From: Sapria himalayana
Taxonomy: Eukaryota; Streptophyta; Magnoliopsida; Malpighiales; Rafflesiaceae
Direction: 5' to 3'
Length of the DNA: 64,000 nucleotides
NCBI GenBank assembly: GCA_029783825.1
Contig: JAREIK010001332.1
Location: 2,032,314-2,096,313 of the forward strand
Part shown: piece after piece, positions 48,165 to 59,269 of the stretch
Position numbering within the stretch: the first letter of the stretch is position 1
Layout of the letters: each line of letters begins with the position of its first letter
Translations under genes and position numbers: made by a program
The notes under the pieces: generated by a model
The model's database searches: none
The model's input: only the letters and a program-made list of their open reading frames with translations
Told to the model about the DNA's origin: nothing

Positions 48165-48620
48165 TATAAGTTTGTCATGACTTTGAGCACTAGTGGGATA
48201 CTTGGTTGTTATGACATAAAATTAATATCGTAACCATAAAAATTTTCATGAGCTAGTATGATTATGATTTTAAGAAAGTTTCACAACCAAATAGAATGTG
48301 TTATATGGTGAAATGATTACGTCAATAAGAAGTAAAGTTGTGACATATAAAGATTGTCATGACTATTTGTGTGAGCCTTTAGCTAATAATAAATGTCTAA
48401 ACTATCCTATAGCTCAACGAGGTGTAATAAATTCATAATACAATGAATGTTATGAATTTACATAGATTTTTTCTCCACTCATTCTCAACAACTCATCAAG
48501 TCTCAATTTTATATAAAATTTATACGGTTTCACTATTATTCATCATAATCTATCGAAAACTTTAATCCATGTACAATTTCACAATTAATTCATAATGAAT
48601 ATTCACTACAATACATATTT
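48165..48620 (-). repeat. Truncated Athila-like LTR (3' LTR start of element B)
   Basis: TTGTCATGACTTTGAGCAC...GTTATGACATAAAATTAATATCG and ACATATAAAGATTGTCATGACTAT...CTCAACGAGGTGTAAT match 24690-25060 in R1 and 54230-54500 in R3. The left end abuts LTR F3, which runs the other way, forming an inverted LTR-LTR junction at about 48150-48165. Confidence 0.7.
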
Positions 48621-49850
48621 TTATTTGGTATTTGACAAACTAAACAAACTCACATACTGAAGTAATTTCTAATCCCCAAATAATTACTCTCTCACCTAAA
48701 TACAAAAATTACATTTCATCCATTCTTTATAAGGATTTGCTATGACTAGGTTTGACTATTATAGTATGTCCAGATAGTGGGGCTATTTCTTTTTATGAAT
48801 ATAAAATTGAGTCATGATGAGGTTAGAATTATGAAACTAAATTTTGTGGGTGTAAAAGGATATATTTGAGTGGCTATATTTATTTCATCACATGATGAAA
48901 ACAATTTCATGGAATATTTCCTAAGTAGTACTATATTTAATGTCCTTAGCTAGACTAACAATAAGTTATTATCTCCAATGGTAATCTTAGCTATCCATGT
49001 TAGCTTCATCACATAATCTATCAATTCCTCTTTCTTCCCAAGCTTTGTTTTAAAGTTGAATCATGTTACATGTTTTCTTAATTAGCACTTCCTTATATTC
49101 TTTCTATTTCCCAAGATGTCTTGGATTTTTGGATTGTCAGATCTTCATCTTGTTTGGATTCCACGACTTAAAGGATTGCTATAACTTTTTTTGGTTTATA
49201 CTTAGATTTTTTTCATAATGATACTCCAAAGTCATGGTGTTGGTCTTTCCCATGGTTCTTTGTTAAGTTGTCACTTGAGTTTTTTTTTCTACAAATCCAA
49301 AGTCATAGTGATATGGCTTGTCACAACTTCATTTTATGATCTATCTATCTCCAAACTCATAGTGCTTGTCAAAGCCATGAATTTCATAGTTCCCTCAATT
49401 TCTTCCCTTATTTCTTTCAGATCTTCTAGAATTATTATTGAAGTCATATCTTCCTAAATCATTCCATCAGCCACCAATTGGAATTCTACCTCTGCTTTCA
49501 CAAGTAGTATTTTCTCAAAATCCTATACATCAATTTCTCCTTATAATTTGGAAAAGAATTTAGGCATTTCATTTTTATTTTGTACATCTTTGGAGTAATC
49601 TTATTTAGACCCTTTTAAAGTCATGTCTGTTAAGAATGTCATGACTTAATAGTAGTCATTCTTCTTAGTCTCATTTTTACTTTCATTACTCTATAATTTT
49701 TTTTCCTATATCATCTTTCTCATCTCCATCATGACATCAATATTCTACAAAACTTGTTCACCTAAAGTCTACATATTATTGACTTATAGTGCAAATGAGT
49801 TATCAATCCTCCAACAATCACTATCATTATCATCTTGACTTTATACTCCT
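48620..49850 (-). other. Element B region downstream of protease, unassigned
   Basis: On the minus strand there is no RT or integrase motif that I can recognise over about 1.2 kb. Contains several AAAGTCATGG/CATGAC words. Plus-strand open frames here (e.g. 49218-49457) have no recognisable similarity. Confidence 0.45.
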
Positions 49851-50480
49851 TTGTAAATGTTGGACTTTACTTGTTCCTCATGAATACAACACATGAATTC
49901 TTTTTTATTTTTCATATCAAAGAGGGCTTGTTTAGTGGCCTAAAAATAATCAATCCAAGATCAATGGAGTATGTTGATCATCCTCCATATCCAACACAAC
50001 ATAATCCACAAGAAAAATATATATACCTATCTCCACCAAAGCATCTTCAATAATACTCATTGGGTGCTTCATTATTTAATTGGCCATTTGTAGTGAAAGT
50101 GATATTGGAGTGATATCGCTATGTTTCAATCTAAGGGATCTTGCATAATATCTTTCTAAATGTGGGTTTCTCAATTATGCATGGTATCATAAAACCTTTT
50201 AGATCCTTCAACTTCATTGGGAGTTTTTATTAAATAATTATAGTATATTTCTACGTCATATTAACAAAGCCAAATATTAGAACTTTCTCTTACTACTTAA
50301 GATATCCTTCATGAATTTTACATAATTAGGCATTTGAGATAATGTTTTGGAAAATTAGATATCAACTTCTAACTTATAGAAAATATTTAAAAATTTCTCT
50401 GATTGTTCATCTAATTTATCTTTTCTAAAGTGTTGTGGAAAATGATGGTTTGGAGGAAAATTACCTTTAACATCATTCTC
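49850..50480 (-). pseudogene. Athila-like gag C-terminus and protease of element B
   Basis: Minus-strand reading: PQHFRKDKLDEQSEKFLNIF (50455-50395) and LSQMPNYVKFMKDILSSKRK (50355-50295), the strongly conserved pre-protease block of Athila. Then a KDLKGF-like and IPCIIE segment near 50210-50170. ATKQALFDMKN near 49925-49895 is the protease end (FLATxxALIDV). The active-site DLGA is not legible. Confidence 0.85.
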
Positions 50481-51980
50481 CATTACATTATTTTATTTAG
50501 CACTTTAGGTAATCTTTATTCTCTTCTTTAATACTCATTTCCCTTTTGTCATAGCTAAGTGGTTGAGTTAGGCATTCTATTCAGTAGGTACTCATCTTTG
50601 AAAAATGTTGTAGTAATAGGGGAAATGGCTATTGAAAATGCCATGGAGAGATGTGCTACTTTTGAAAAAGTTGGGGCAATATCAATTCCAGCACCCTCTA
50701 TTTCAACTTCTTCCATTTGTTTCCTCTCAATTTTCTTTCTTCTTCTAAGTATAATTGATAACCACTTCATAGAGCTTTCTTAGTATTACTCTCTAGTTTA
50801 TTGATACTTTAACCTTATGCTAATAGTGTTAATTGTTGGATATGATTCCTATATATCTCATTACCATGTTTGTTTGTTCCAATGTCAACTCAAGCCTCTC
50901 CATCCAGTCCTCTTGAAAATTATTTCTTTGTTTCATCTCGGTCAACAATTTAATGAATTCGTGATTAATGAAAGACCTTTCTTTGGTTCATTAATGTGGA
51001 TAATATGGATTTGATCTACCTTGAATATTATATCCCACTGAATTGATCCCAAATTTCTTTGATACTTGTTGAAAATTTTGTTATCCATTTCCATAGAATC
51101 TATAGAAAAATTTATCATAATTTACCTTATATAGTTGGCAGTATATTGGGGTATTTCATATTAGATTGGAACACAACCCTTTTCTATGTAATCTATTGGC
51201 CTTTTTTACTTAATAAATGAGGTCTAAAGTCATCAATTATTGTGGTTGCGTAATATTGATTTATCCCAATGCGTTTTGCTTTTCCTATTGGGTTTGTAAT
51301 TTTCAAAAAATACCTGCATATTTGCCTCCATCATGGTGAATTTAACCAACTCCAACAGTCCAGCTTGTTTTATCCCAATGAGAGGTTAGTCAAAGTTTAG
51401 ATGTTAATCTTTGCTAAATTCTCAAATAAAAAATATGTTTCATTTTGTTATTTGTTCATAATTGACTCACCCAAGGGTGCATCAATTGTGTACCTCATCA
51501 TGTAGTTATTTCCATTATAGTAGGTTTGGGCTAGGATCCGTAACTCAAATTTGTGTTGAGATTATCTCCTCAACAACTCTTTTAACTAGACCCAAGCATA
51601 ATATAGAATATCAAAAATGTCATGATGAAATTATTTTCTTACTCCTAAAATGTGAGGTGAATTGAGGTGGGAAGAACATTGTAAAAAAAGTTTGCACAAA
51701 GTCTATCCTAACTCTCAATCAAGCCTCAAGATAATCACTAGATCCAACTCCATACCTTGTCTCTCATATAAAAAATGCTATCTAGGCTAACTCAATTCAT
51801 TTTAACTATATCAAATAATTACTAAGATATCATAGTATTCTTATTCGAATCTTATGATATCTTCTAACTATAATGATGTTGTTGAATCATTACTATCAAT
51901 CTCAGCTTCAACTCAAAATAGTTATCTTTCATCGGTTGCAACCAAATCTCAAAGTAACTATCCATCATAGTAGGCTACTA
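50480..51980 (-). pseudogene. Athila-like gag of element B
   Basis: A relic of ALMNK...AYxLFEN lies near 51480-51410 (SIMNK and ETYFLFENLA). A GINSVGYNIQGR-like Asn/Gly stretch near 51050-51000 corresponds to the NPYSNTYNPGWRNHPNFSW region. ERSFINHEFIKLLTEMKQ lies near 50985-50930. N-terminal blocks to 51980 are weak. Matches element A gag in order. Confidence 0.7.
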
Positions 51981-51987
51981 ATAGTAT

Positions 51988-52004
51988 CTCTGAAAATGGT
52001 GCTA
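51988..52004 (-). other. Probable primer-binding site of element B
   Basis: Minus strand TAGCACCATTTTCAGAG between LTR R3 and gag, a decayed TGGCGCCGTTGTCGGGG-like site at the same place as in element A. Confidence 0.5.
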
Positions 52005-52029
52005 AATACTTGTTGTGACTTTGTTATAA

Positions 52030-54640
52030 TACCAATTTTTTTAGAATTAGGCAAAGTCCCAAAATATTATTTGCCAAGAGTCTCTTGTCCAATTAGTCTC
52101 TCAAATGTATGGGTTATATAAGTATTAAAATAAATATTTTGTCTAGATATCGATCCCATAGTGATTATCTATGCAATTCGATCAACCAACTATTAGTTAA
52201 CTACTACTCTAGTTGAAAAAATAAGAGTGGATTTTTGGAAAGATTCTTAAAATCTATGATTGCTACATTTAATTATATATGATGGTTTATCTAAATAGTT
52301 TGGATACTATTAGATTTATTTATAGAATGAAGGTATTATTATTGTTGAAATGTCCTAGTACCCTATTAGAATACAAGGTAATTATCAACTATTAGGCATT
52401 CCCCAATGATTATCTTTTTATTATTATCCCCTCAATACTTTACTATCAAAATGATAAATCATTGCTACTTGAGGATCATCCACAAGTCCACACCCTTAAG
52501 GAAGGTCATCAACTACTTTTGTAGTTATTTCATATGTGCATTATTATTCTCCGATCTCACATATCAGAAAGAGATAAAGTGATGTAGTAGTAAAAATATT
52601 TGCACTTTTTGCTTTGTAAGTGTCATACTCACATAATTAGCATATGTTTTTTTTTTAAATATCATTAGTAGTATTCATATGATAGAAATGAACTCAAATA
52701 ACTATCACCACCTTATGAGTCACCTTCAATCACATATGTCTCATGACTTACCTATCACCATATACCACAATAATATATGACTCCACACTAAAAGTAAAAC
52801 TTTTAGAAAAATATTATATAAAATATCTATATTAATTAAGGGTTAGTTCTTATAAGACATACACAATGGATTGACTTACAAATATATTTATGCTTATTAT
52901 TTCATAAGTATCATGCTCACATGATTAACATACATTAAAATTAGGTTCTGACATATAAGCTTGTTTTATCATCACGATTGGAAAAGTTATTACTTCCTTC
53001 ATTCCATTATGTATAATTATACTTCATAGCTTACCTTTAGCCTACACCATAATAATATGCACAAAAACACTAATAGTAAAACTCTAATTTTAATTATATA
53101 TATATATATACTACATTCATCAACATCTAAACTACAACAAAACCCAAATATAAAATTCTTTTATTAAGCATCTATCATTTTTAATTAAATATAATAACCC
53201 TAGATCTCAATTTAGCTTAACGTTGAAGAGGAATTTACATTAGATAGTTAAAGATTTATCTCATAGAATTTTGGGTTCCCAATGATAACCGTCAATAGTA
53301 TCTAGGAATAAAATCCTAAATTCATAATACTTAGTCATGCTCATCATATTTTTTTAGGATAGGTCAAAATTCATGTCTCCTTCTTAAAGTTTATGCTTGT
53401 GTCTTGTATCACCTCTTTACTCATCAATCTTTTCCCAAGGTTGAGTGATTCCCATTTTATATAAAAGAAAAAACCCTAGCTTTTGTATTCTTTCTCATAC
53501 CCTAGATTTTTTTTTTGAAATTCCCATTTTCTCTTTTTATAATCAAATGGTTAGGTATGAACTTTAAATCGAAATTCATGAGACTTAAGAAATAAGTCAT
53601 GATTTTGGTCTCTTTTTAACTTTAGAATATCATGGCATTGAGAAAGACCGTGCCTATATATTCCATTTCTAGAACATGAAGATGTGGCACTAGAAATAGA
53701 TTATCACTTTGATCTCTCTTTCTATTATCAGATGTTGATGGTGTTGGGATTAACTATGGCTGAATATTTCATCTCTAGAACATAAAGTCATGCTACTTTG
53801 AATATATTATGTCTTTGGTTTCTTTCTTGCATTAAATAATTGCGATGTTAAGAATGACTATAAATATACATTTCGACTATGGAACACAAAGTTTCACCAT
53901 TAGGAATGAGCCACATCATTGGTCTCTCTATTGCAGCATATTGGTTGTTGCACTAAGAATAGCCATAGTTACACATTTTGTCTTTTGAACACTATGTCAT
54001 GGCACTTGGAATTATCATGGCTTATATATTTTGCCTCTGTAACCCAATATCATGATACTAGAAATAGTCAATGGCTTTGATTATTTATCTAGTGTAGAGA
54101 GCCATGGTCTTGGAAATGTTCATGACTTGAGTATTGTTCTCTTGAACTTTTTGTACTTAAAAGGTATGGCATAGGGAATAGCATCATGATTATTGCCTTG
54201 TACTTGATGGCTCTTTGACGAGGTCATGATATTGAGGTTTATCATGACTTTGTGAACTAGTGGGTACTGGTTACTATGATATGGATATAATATTGTAGCC
54301 ATACAAATTATTATGAGTTATTGTGTTTATGACTCTAAGATAGTTTTTTAGCCAAATAGAATGTGTTACATAATAAAATAATTATATCAATGAGATGATG
54401 AAGTTATGGTGCATGAATATTAGCATAATTATTTGTGTAGAGTTTTGGTCAAGAATGGATACCAAAACTACTCTATAATTCAATGAGGTATTACAAAGTT
54501 GTAATATAAGAAATATAATGACTGTATATGATATTTCACACAAAAATCATACAATTTTGCTATTATTCATTATAATCTATTAAAAACTATATTTTAGTAA
54601 AACTATTCATTTTAAAGCTCTTTTCCATACACATATCATG
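52030..54640 (-). repeat. Athila-like LTR R3 (5' LTR of element B)
   Basis: Begins (plus order) with the TGTCTAGATATCGATCCCATAG end at 52139, then CACATAATTAGCATATG at 52633, the GAGGAATTTACATTAGATAG block at 53228, the CATGAC repeat field 53550-54250, and TTCAATGAGGTATTACAAAG at 54480. Colinear with R1. Confidence 0.72.
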
Positions 54641-54689
54641 AATAATCACCAAGGTACTTAGTTTTAAGAAGTATTTAGATATACATAAC

Positions 54690-54775
54690 ATTTATCTTAT
54701 CATCTTTTTTGCTTTTTCTATTTTTTGTATTTTTTATTTTCTAGTTTTATTTTATTTTGTTTTTTGTTTTTGTAT
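54690..54775. repeat. T-rich low-complexity tract
   Basis: TTTT interrupted by single C, G or A over about 85 bp, just outside LTR R3. Confidence 0.8.
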
Positions 54776-54969
54776 AGTTATAATACAAACTTAAGAACAA
54801 TCAAATTGAGTATATCTTTTAGATATTAAAAAAATAACATATTCAAATTGTTTGTTTATCCTCCTTCCAACCAAATTGACATTATCCTTAGTGTTGCATG
54901 AAGAAAAAAAAATATTGAATGAAATATGAGTAAATATGATTACTGTACTCTATGCATCAAACTCTTACT

Positions 54970-57220
54970 ATAAACTAGGTGAAAACTATTTGATACTTAA
55001 ATTATTTATGAGTTGACAAAATTATCATGGTAGTGACATTTTCTTGGAGTCACTACCACACTATCTTTAAACTATGTAATAGTTGTGACATTATTTTTAC
55101 ATCATGGTAGTAGAATATCTTGATGGTACAAGTAGTCATGACATATTTTAGAGCCATGAGTTATTCAATATAGAACCAAAACATCAAGTAATGATGGGTC
55201 TCAACACCTTTATCTACTGTAACATTTCATTTTGGAGAGTAATGACCCTAGTCGTGATATTTTTAAATTTCATGATGTTGTGCTCTTAAGAAAAAATACC
55301 AAATGTATAGAAATATCCAGCAACGTGATTTTGTGTTACATAAAGTATTTAACTTAGTTGTGGTTATTCCCATTGTCATGACATTTTGTTCAACAATGCA
55401 AGACCAAATTTATGGCTAATTTCTAGTGATGTGACGTTGTGTTATAAAGAATAATCAATTAAGTCATGATGATCTTAATGCTATGAAATTTTATTTACTA
55501 AGTCAAGATGAAAGCCTTAGCCATTTCTATTATCATAATTTTGCATTAGAGAGAATTTAATCATCAACCATAATCATTCCCAATACCATGGCATTTGTGC
55601 TTCAAAAAAGAATTAAAGAAATAACAAAGTCAAAACCTCAATTCTATATCATGAATTTCAACTTAAAATATGGCATAGATCCCCAAAATATAAAAGATAT
55701 ACTTAGAAAAGAAGAGAAATAGAGAGAGAAAGAGAAGGAGAGAGAGAGAAAGAGAGAGAAAGAGGAGGGAGAGAGAGAGAGAGAAGATAAGGGAAATGAT
55801 GCATGCAAGCTATATACAATGTATCAATAATTCCAATTAAGGGGAAATCCAAAGTGAATAACAAACAATATTAATTAGAATTAGGGTTTTATACTTATAA
55901 ATTAGTTTGCAAATTTATTAGGAATTATAAAATCCATGAGTTACTGTCCAATGTATTTTGCATGATTTTATTTCCAATGTCTAGCTAAATTAAATTATAA
56001 GATTGGCATTATATTTGTATTGTGATGAACAATTGAATTTGTGAGTTTACATTTATGTTAATATTGTGTTTAGATATTAATAGATATGGATGCAATTTAG
56101 AACTAAAATTTAGGATTTTTATGAATGTCAATTTATCCATTTTGGCCATGGTGGATGTCGATAGGTAAGTCATGAGACACACTAACATGGTTCAAATAAA
56201 AGGAAGTGATAGCCCTTCTAATCTTAATGCATAAGATAAACCAATGTGTGAAAAATAAAAAATAAGGTATATTAATCATTACAAGTATAATGCTCACAAA
56301 GCAAAAAGCACGAACATATTAAAAATAAATCCATTATGTATTATTTAAAATAACTAATATTAGATAAATATGGAGATTAAGTAGAACACTTTACTTAAGA
56401 CTTTCGCCATAATATGTAAATCATGTGTCAACCATGACACATGATGACATGTATTACATGGAGCTCACACATGTGATAGACTCATATTCTAGTGATTGCC
56501 CAATGAATCATTACCACTAATATGATTTTGATGGGTAAAATTCAAGATAAAATATATGTTTATTTATCATGAGTATGATACTTATAAAGTTGAAAGCACC
56601 AACAAAATTATTACCACATTATCTCAAGTTATTGAGATAATTAGAGGTTGAAAAATAGATGTATATATTTGAAATAATTATCAAAGATAGTAGAAGTATC
56701 ACCTTAAGAAAGTAGATTTGATAATGACCTTTGTATGATATAATGTAGCTTTGGTGGTGAAATACATAAGGAATAAAAATAAGAATAGATCATCCTTGGT
56801 AATGATAGTCAAATGAATGATGATCACCTTTTATGCCAAGAGGGCACATAGGTATTTTCACGATAATCTACTTTTCATCTAGCAACCAAATAAGATAATG
56901 ACAAAATATTAAGAAAAATCATCATGCACAAGTGCATTCACCAACCCTAGAGTTTGAGTATTTTTCCTAAGAATAAGTACATATATTCAACTAGTATAGT
57001 TGTGAGTTCATTATTGAGTGATCAATATCTTGACTTATGCCAACTTTATTACTTGTATGAATCATATTTTTACGGAGCTATATTGGATGAGAGAACCTTA
57101 TCAACTAGGTTTTTTGATCATATCAATTAACTATGATTTTTGTACTCACAAAAAGTTGCAATACATTTTTGGTACTATTATAAATGATTATATAATAATT
57201 TGATTTGTTAACTTGAGTTA
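54970..57220 (+). repeat. Athila-like LTR F4 (plus orientation)
   Basis: Contains the CATGAC repeat field (55020-55680), the TAGGTAAGTCATGAGACACA block at 56162, GATAAACCAATGTGTGAAAA at 56234, and a (GA)n tract at 55705-55792. It is followed on the plus strand by a gag fragment, so it acts as a 5' LTR. Confidence 0.65.
55705..55792. repeat. (GA)n-rich microsatellite
   Basis: Imperfect GA run with GAGAAA and GGAG interruptions over about 88 bp inside LTR F4. Confidence 0.95.
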
Positions 57221-57529
57221 ACATTACTATCATTGTAAAAGGATAATTCTAGTTTAAGTTGTGTGGATGTGATTTTTGCTTATTGTTTATATTGCAATTG
57301 TGTTGTGAGAGTTTTTTTTTCTTTTTTTTTGTTCCTATTTTTTGTAGCCACCAATAATTTAAACAAGTAGAGCTGATAGGATTGGGATAAACCTTATGGA
57401 CCAAGAAATTGAGAGAAAAACAAAAGCACTTTTGAGATAGAGAGTTCAAGGAGAAATAATGGAGGAAAATGAAAATAATAAAAATAACTAAGGCAGTGAA
57501 GAACAAGTTGTCCAATTGCCCAATTCTAA

Positions 57530-57935
57530 CCATACCTGGTGATATTATTTCTGGCCTACTAAGATGGATAGTTGTTCTAGAATTCAGATGAAACTAGTAC
57601 AAGTGAATTATATTGAGTTGAAGGCAAGTTTGATAGCTATGATGTAGAAGAATTAGTACAAATGGAGAATATTAGAAGATTTAAATAAGATGTCACAAAT
57701 TTATTAGAGTTGTGTGATACTATGAAAATACATGGAGTTAACTTGGATATTATTAGATTATGGCTATTTCTTTTTTCTTTAAGAGATAAAATATGGAGTA
57801 GGTTCTAGTGTTTGTTTTAAAGTTTGATTGAGAGTTGGGATTAACTAATACAATCTTTTCTCACCAAGTTTTTTCCACCTAAAATCACCTTTTAATTGAG
57901 GAGAGAGATATGTTAATTTTTAGAAGAAGAGTATT
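57530..57935 (+). pseudogene. Athila-like gag fragment (plus strand)
   Basis: Plus-strand reading: FLELCDTMKIHGVNLDIIRL near 57695-57760, then FLFSLRDKIWS, SLIESWD near 57820, and QSFLTKFFPPK near 57850-57890. Matches the Athila gag core FLEICDTVKxNGVxxDxIRLRLFPFSLRDKAKxWL...TWDELxxxFLxKFFPPSKT. Downstream it runs into an opposite-orientation LTR at about 57985. Confidence 0.85.
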
Positions 57936-57984
57936 GTAACTTTGTTATAAAACCTAAATTAATGGTTAGGGGCATTCTAGAAGT

Positions 57985-59230
57985 TAATTGGGTGAGAGTC
58001 TCTCATCCAACATCATTCTACAAGTATATGGATCAAACAAGTATTAAAATAAATATTTAATCTAGATTTTGTTTTCACAATGATTACACATCATGTTAGA
58101 TTAGTCAACTATAATTAATAGATACTCTAATATGTATGATAAATAGGATTCATGTCATAAATCATAGATTATGGAGATGATTTATATTTTTATTTGTGAT
58201 AGAATTCATAAATAGCCTTATTGTGATTATACTCAGTCATAGAAAAAAGGCTTGAGAATAATGGAATGATCTCTTCCTCTATATGCATACAAGGTCATAA
58301 TCAATAATTGAGCTTTTCTCAATAATGGTCTTATTATAGTTATCCAATATATACTTTACCTTCGAGAAAATACATCATCCCTACCCAGAGGTCATTCACA
58401 ACTCATTAATGTTCCTTAATGATGATTCGATCATATTTTTATTTTCTAACCTCTAGTATCTTTCTCAATGATAATTGATGTAGTAATAAAATTGTGTACT
58501 TTTGGCTTTATTAGTACTATATTTATATAATTAACACATATTTTCTTTCATACTTTATAGGTTGAAGCCATATGATTGAATGTAACTCATAGTTTTAATA
58601 CTACCATACAAATCACATATATCCATGCTTGTCACATGACTTATTTATCATCATTCCCCATTATGATAGGTGACTCATATACTAAAGATAAAACTCTTAG
58701 GAAAATATTTTATTTCACACCCAATATCAATTGAGATTTAATTCCTCTAAGACATGCATGATGGAGTGACCTTTATTCTTTTGGCTTCATAAGCAACATA
58801 CGAGAAATGATTAAATATATCTCAATTTCATGTTTTAAAACATGAGTTTATCTTAGCATCACATCCATAAAAAATGTCAATTTCTTTCTACCATAAGAGT
58901 TAAAGTGTTTCATGGCTTATCTATCACCATCATCTACTTTAATAATGCTTGAACCCACCAATAACTAAAACTCAAGTCTTAGTTCTATTTATTAACAAAC
59001 CATCTATAATGAAATAATATCATAATAAAAAACATATAAAACAATAAATATAGCATCCACCATAATAAATATATTATATTATTCCTAGATTCTTCTTTTA
59101 TTTTGAAATTTAAGAGAATAACATATAATACAAGTGTAATTTTGGCTCGTATGAATTTGAGTGTTCAATTTTAGCCCTTAGGAAAATTTAGGCTTTGAAA
59201 CCTAAATCTTTCAAAACTTGCTCGCTCATA
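57985..59230 (-). repeat. Athila-like LTR R4, partial
   Basis: GAGTCTCTCATCCAACATCATTC...AATATTTAATCTAGATTTTG (57990-58070) matches the 52070-52150 edge of R3. Continues to about 59230, where the next copy begins. It lacks the CATGAC repeat field. Confidence 0.65.
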
Positions 59231-59269
59231 GAATTAAAGCTAGATAATTATTAAATGACATCTTACCCT

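Larger units (their letters stand above)
48165..54640 (-). mobile_element. Athila-like element B (gag-protease only, 3' LTR truncated)
   Basis: Minus-strand order from right to left: 5' LTR R3 (52030-54640), PBS-like TAGCACCATTTTCAGAG (52004-51988), gag (about 51900-50250), protease (about 50250-49850), an unassigned stretch, then only the first ~450 bp of a 3' LTR (48620-48165), cut by the oppositely oriented F3. Like element A, it has no recognisable RT, RNase H or integrase. Confidence 0.7.
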
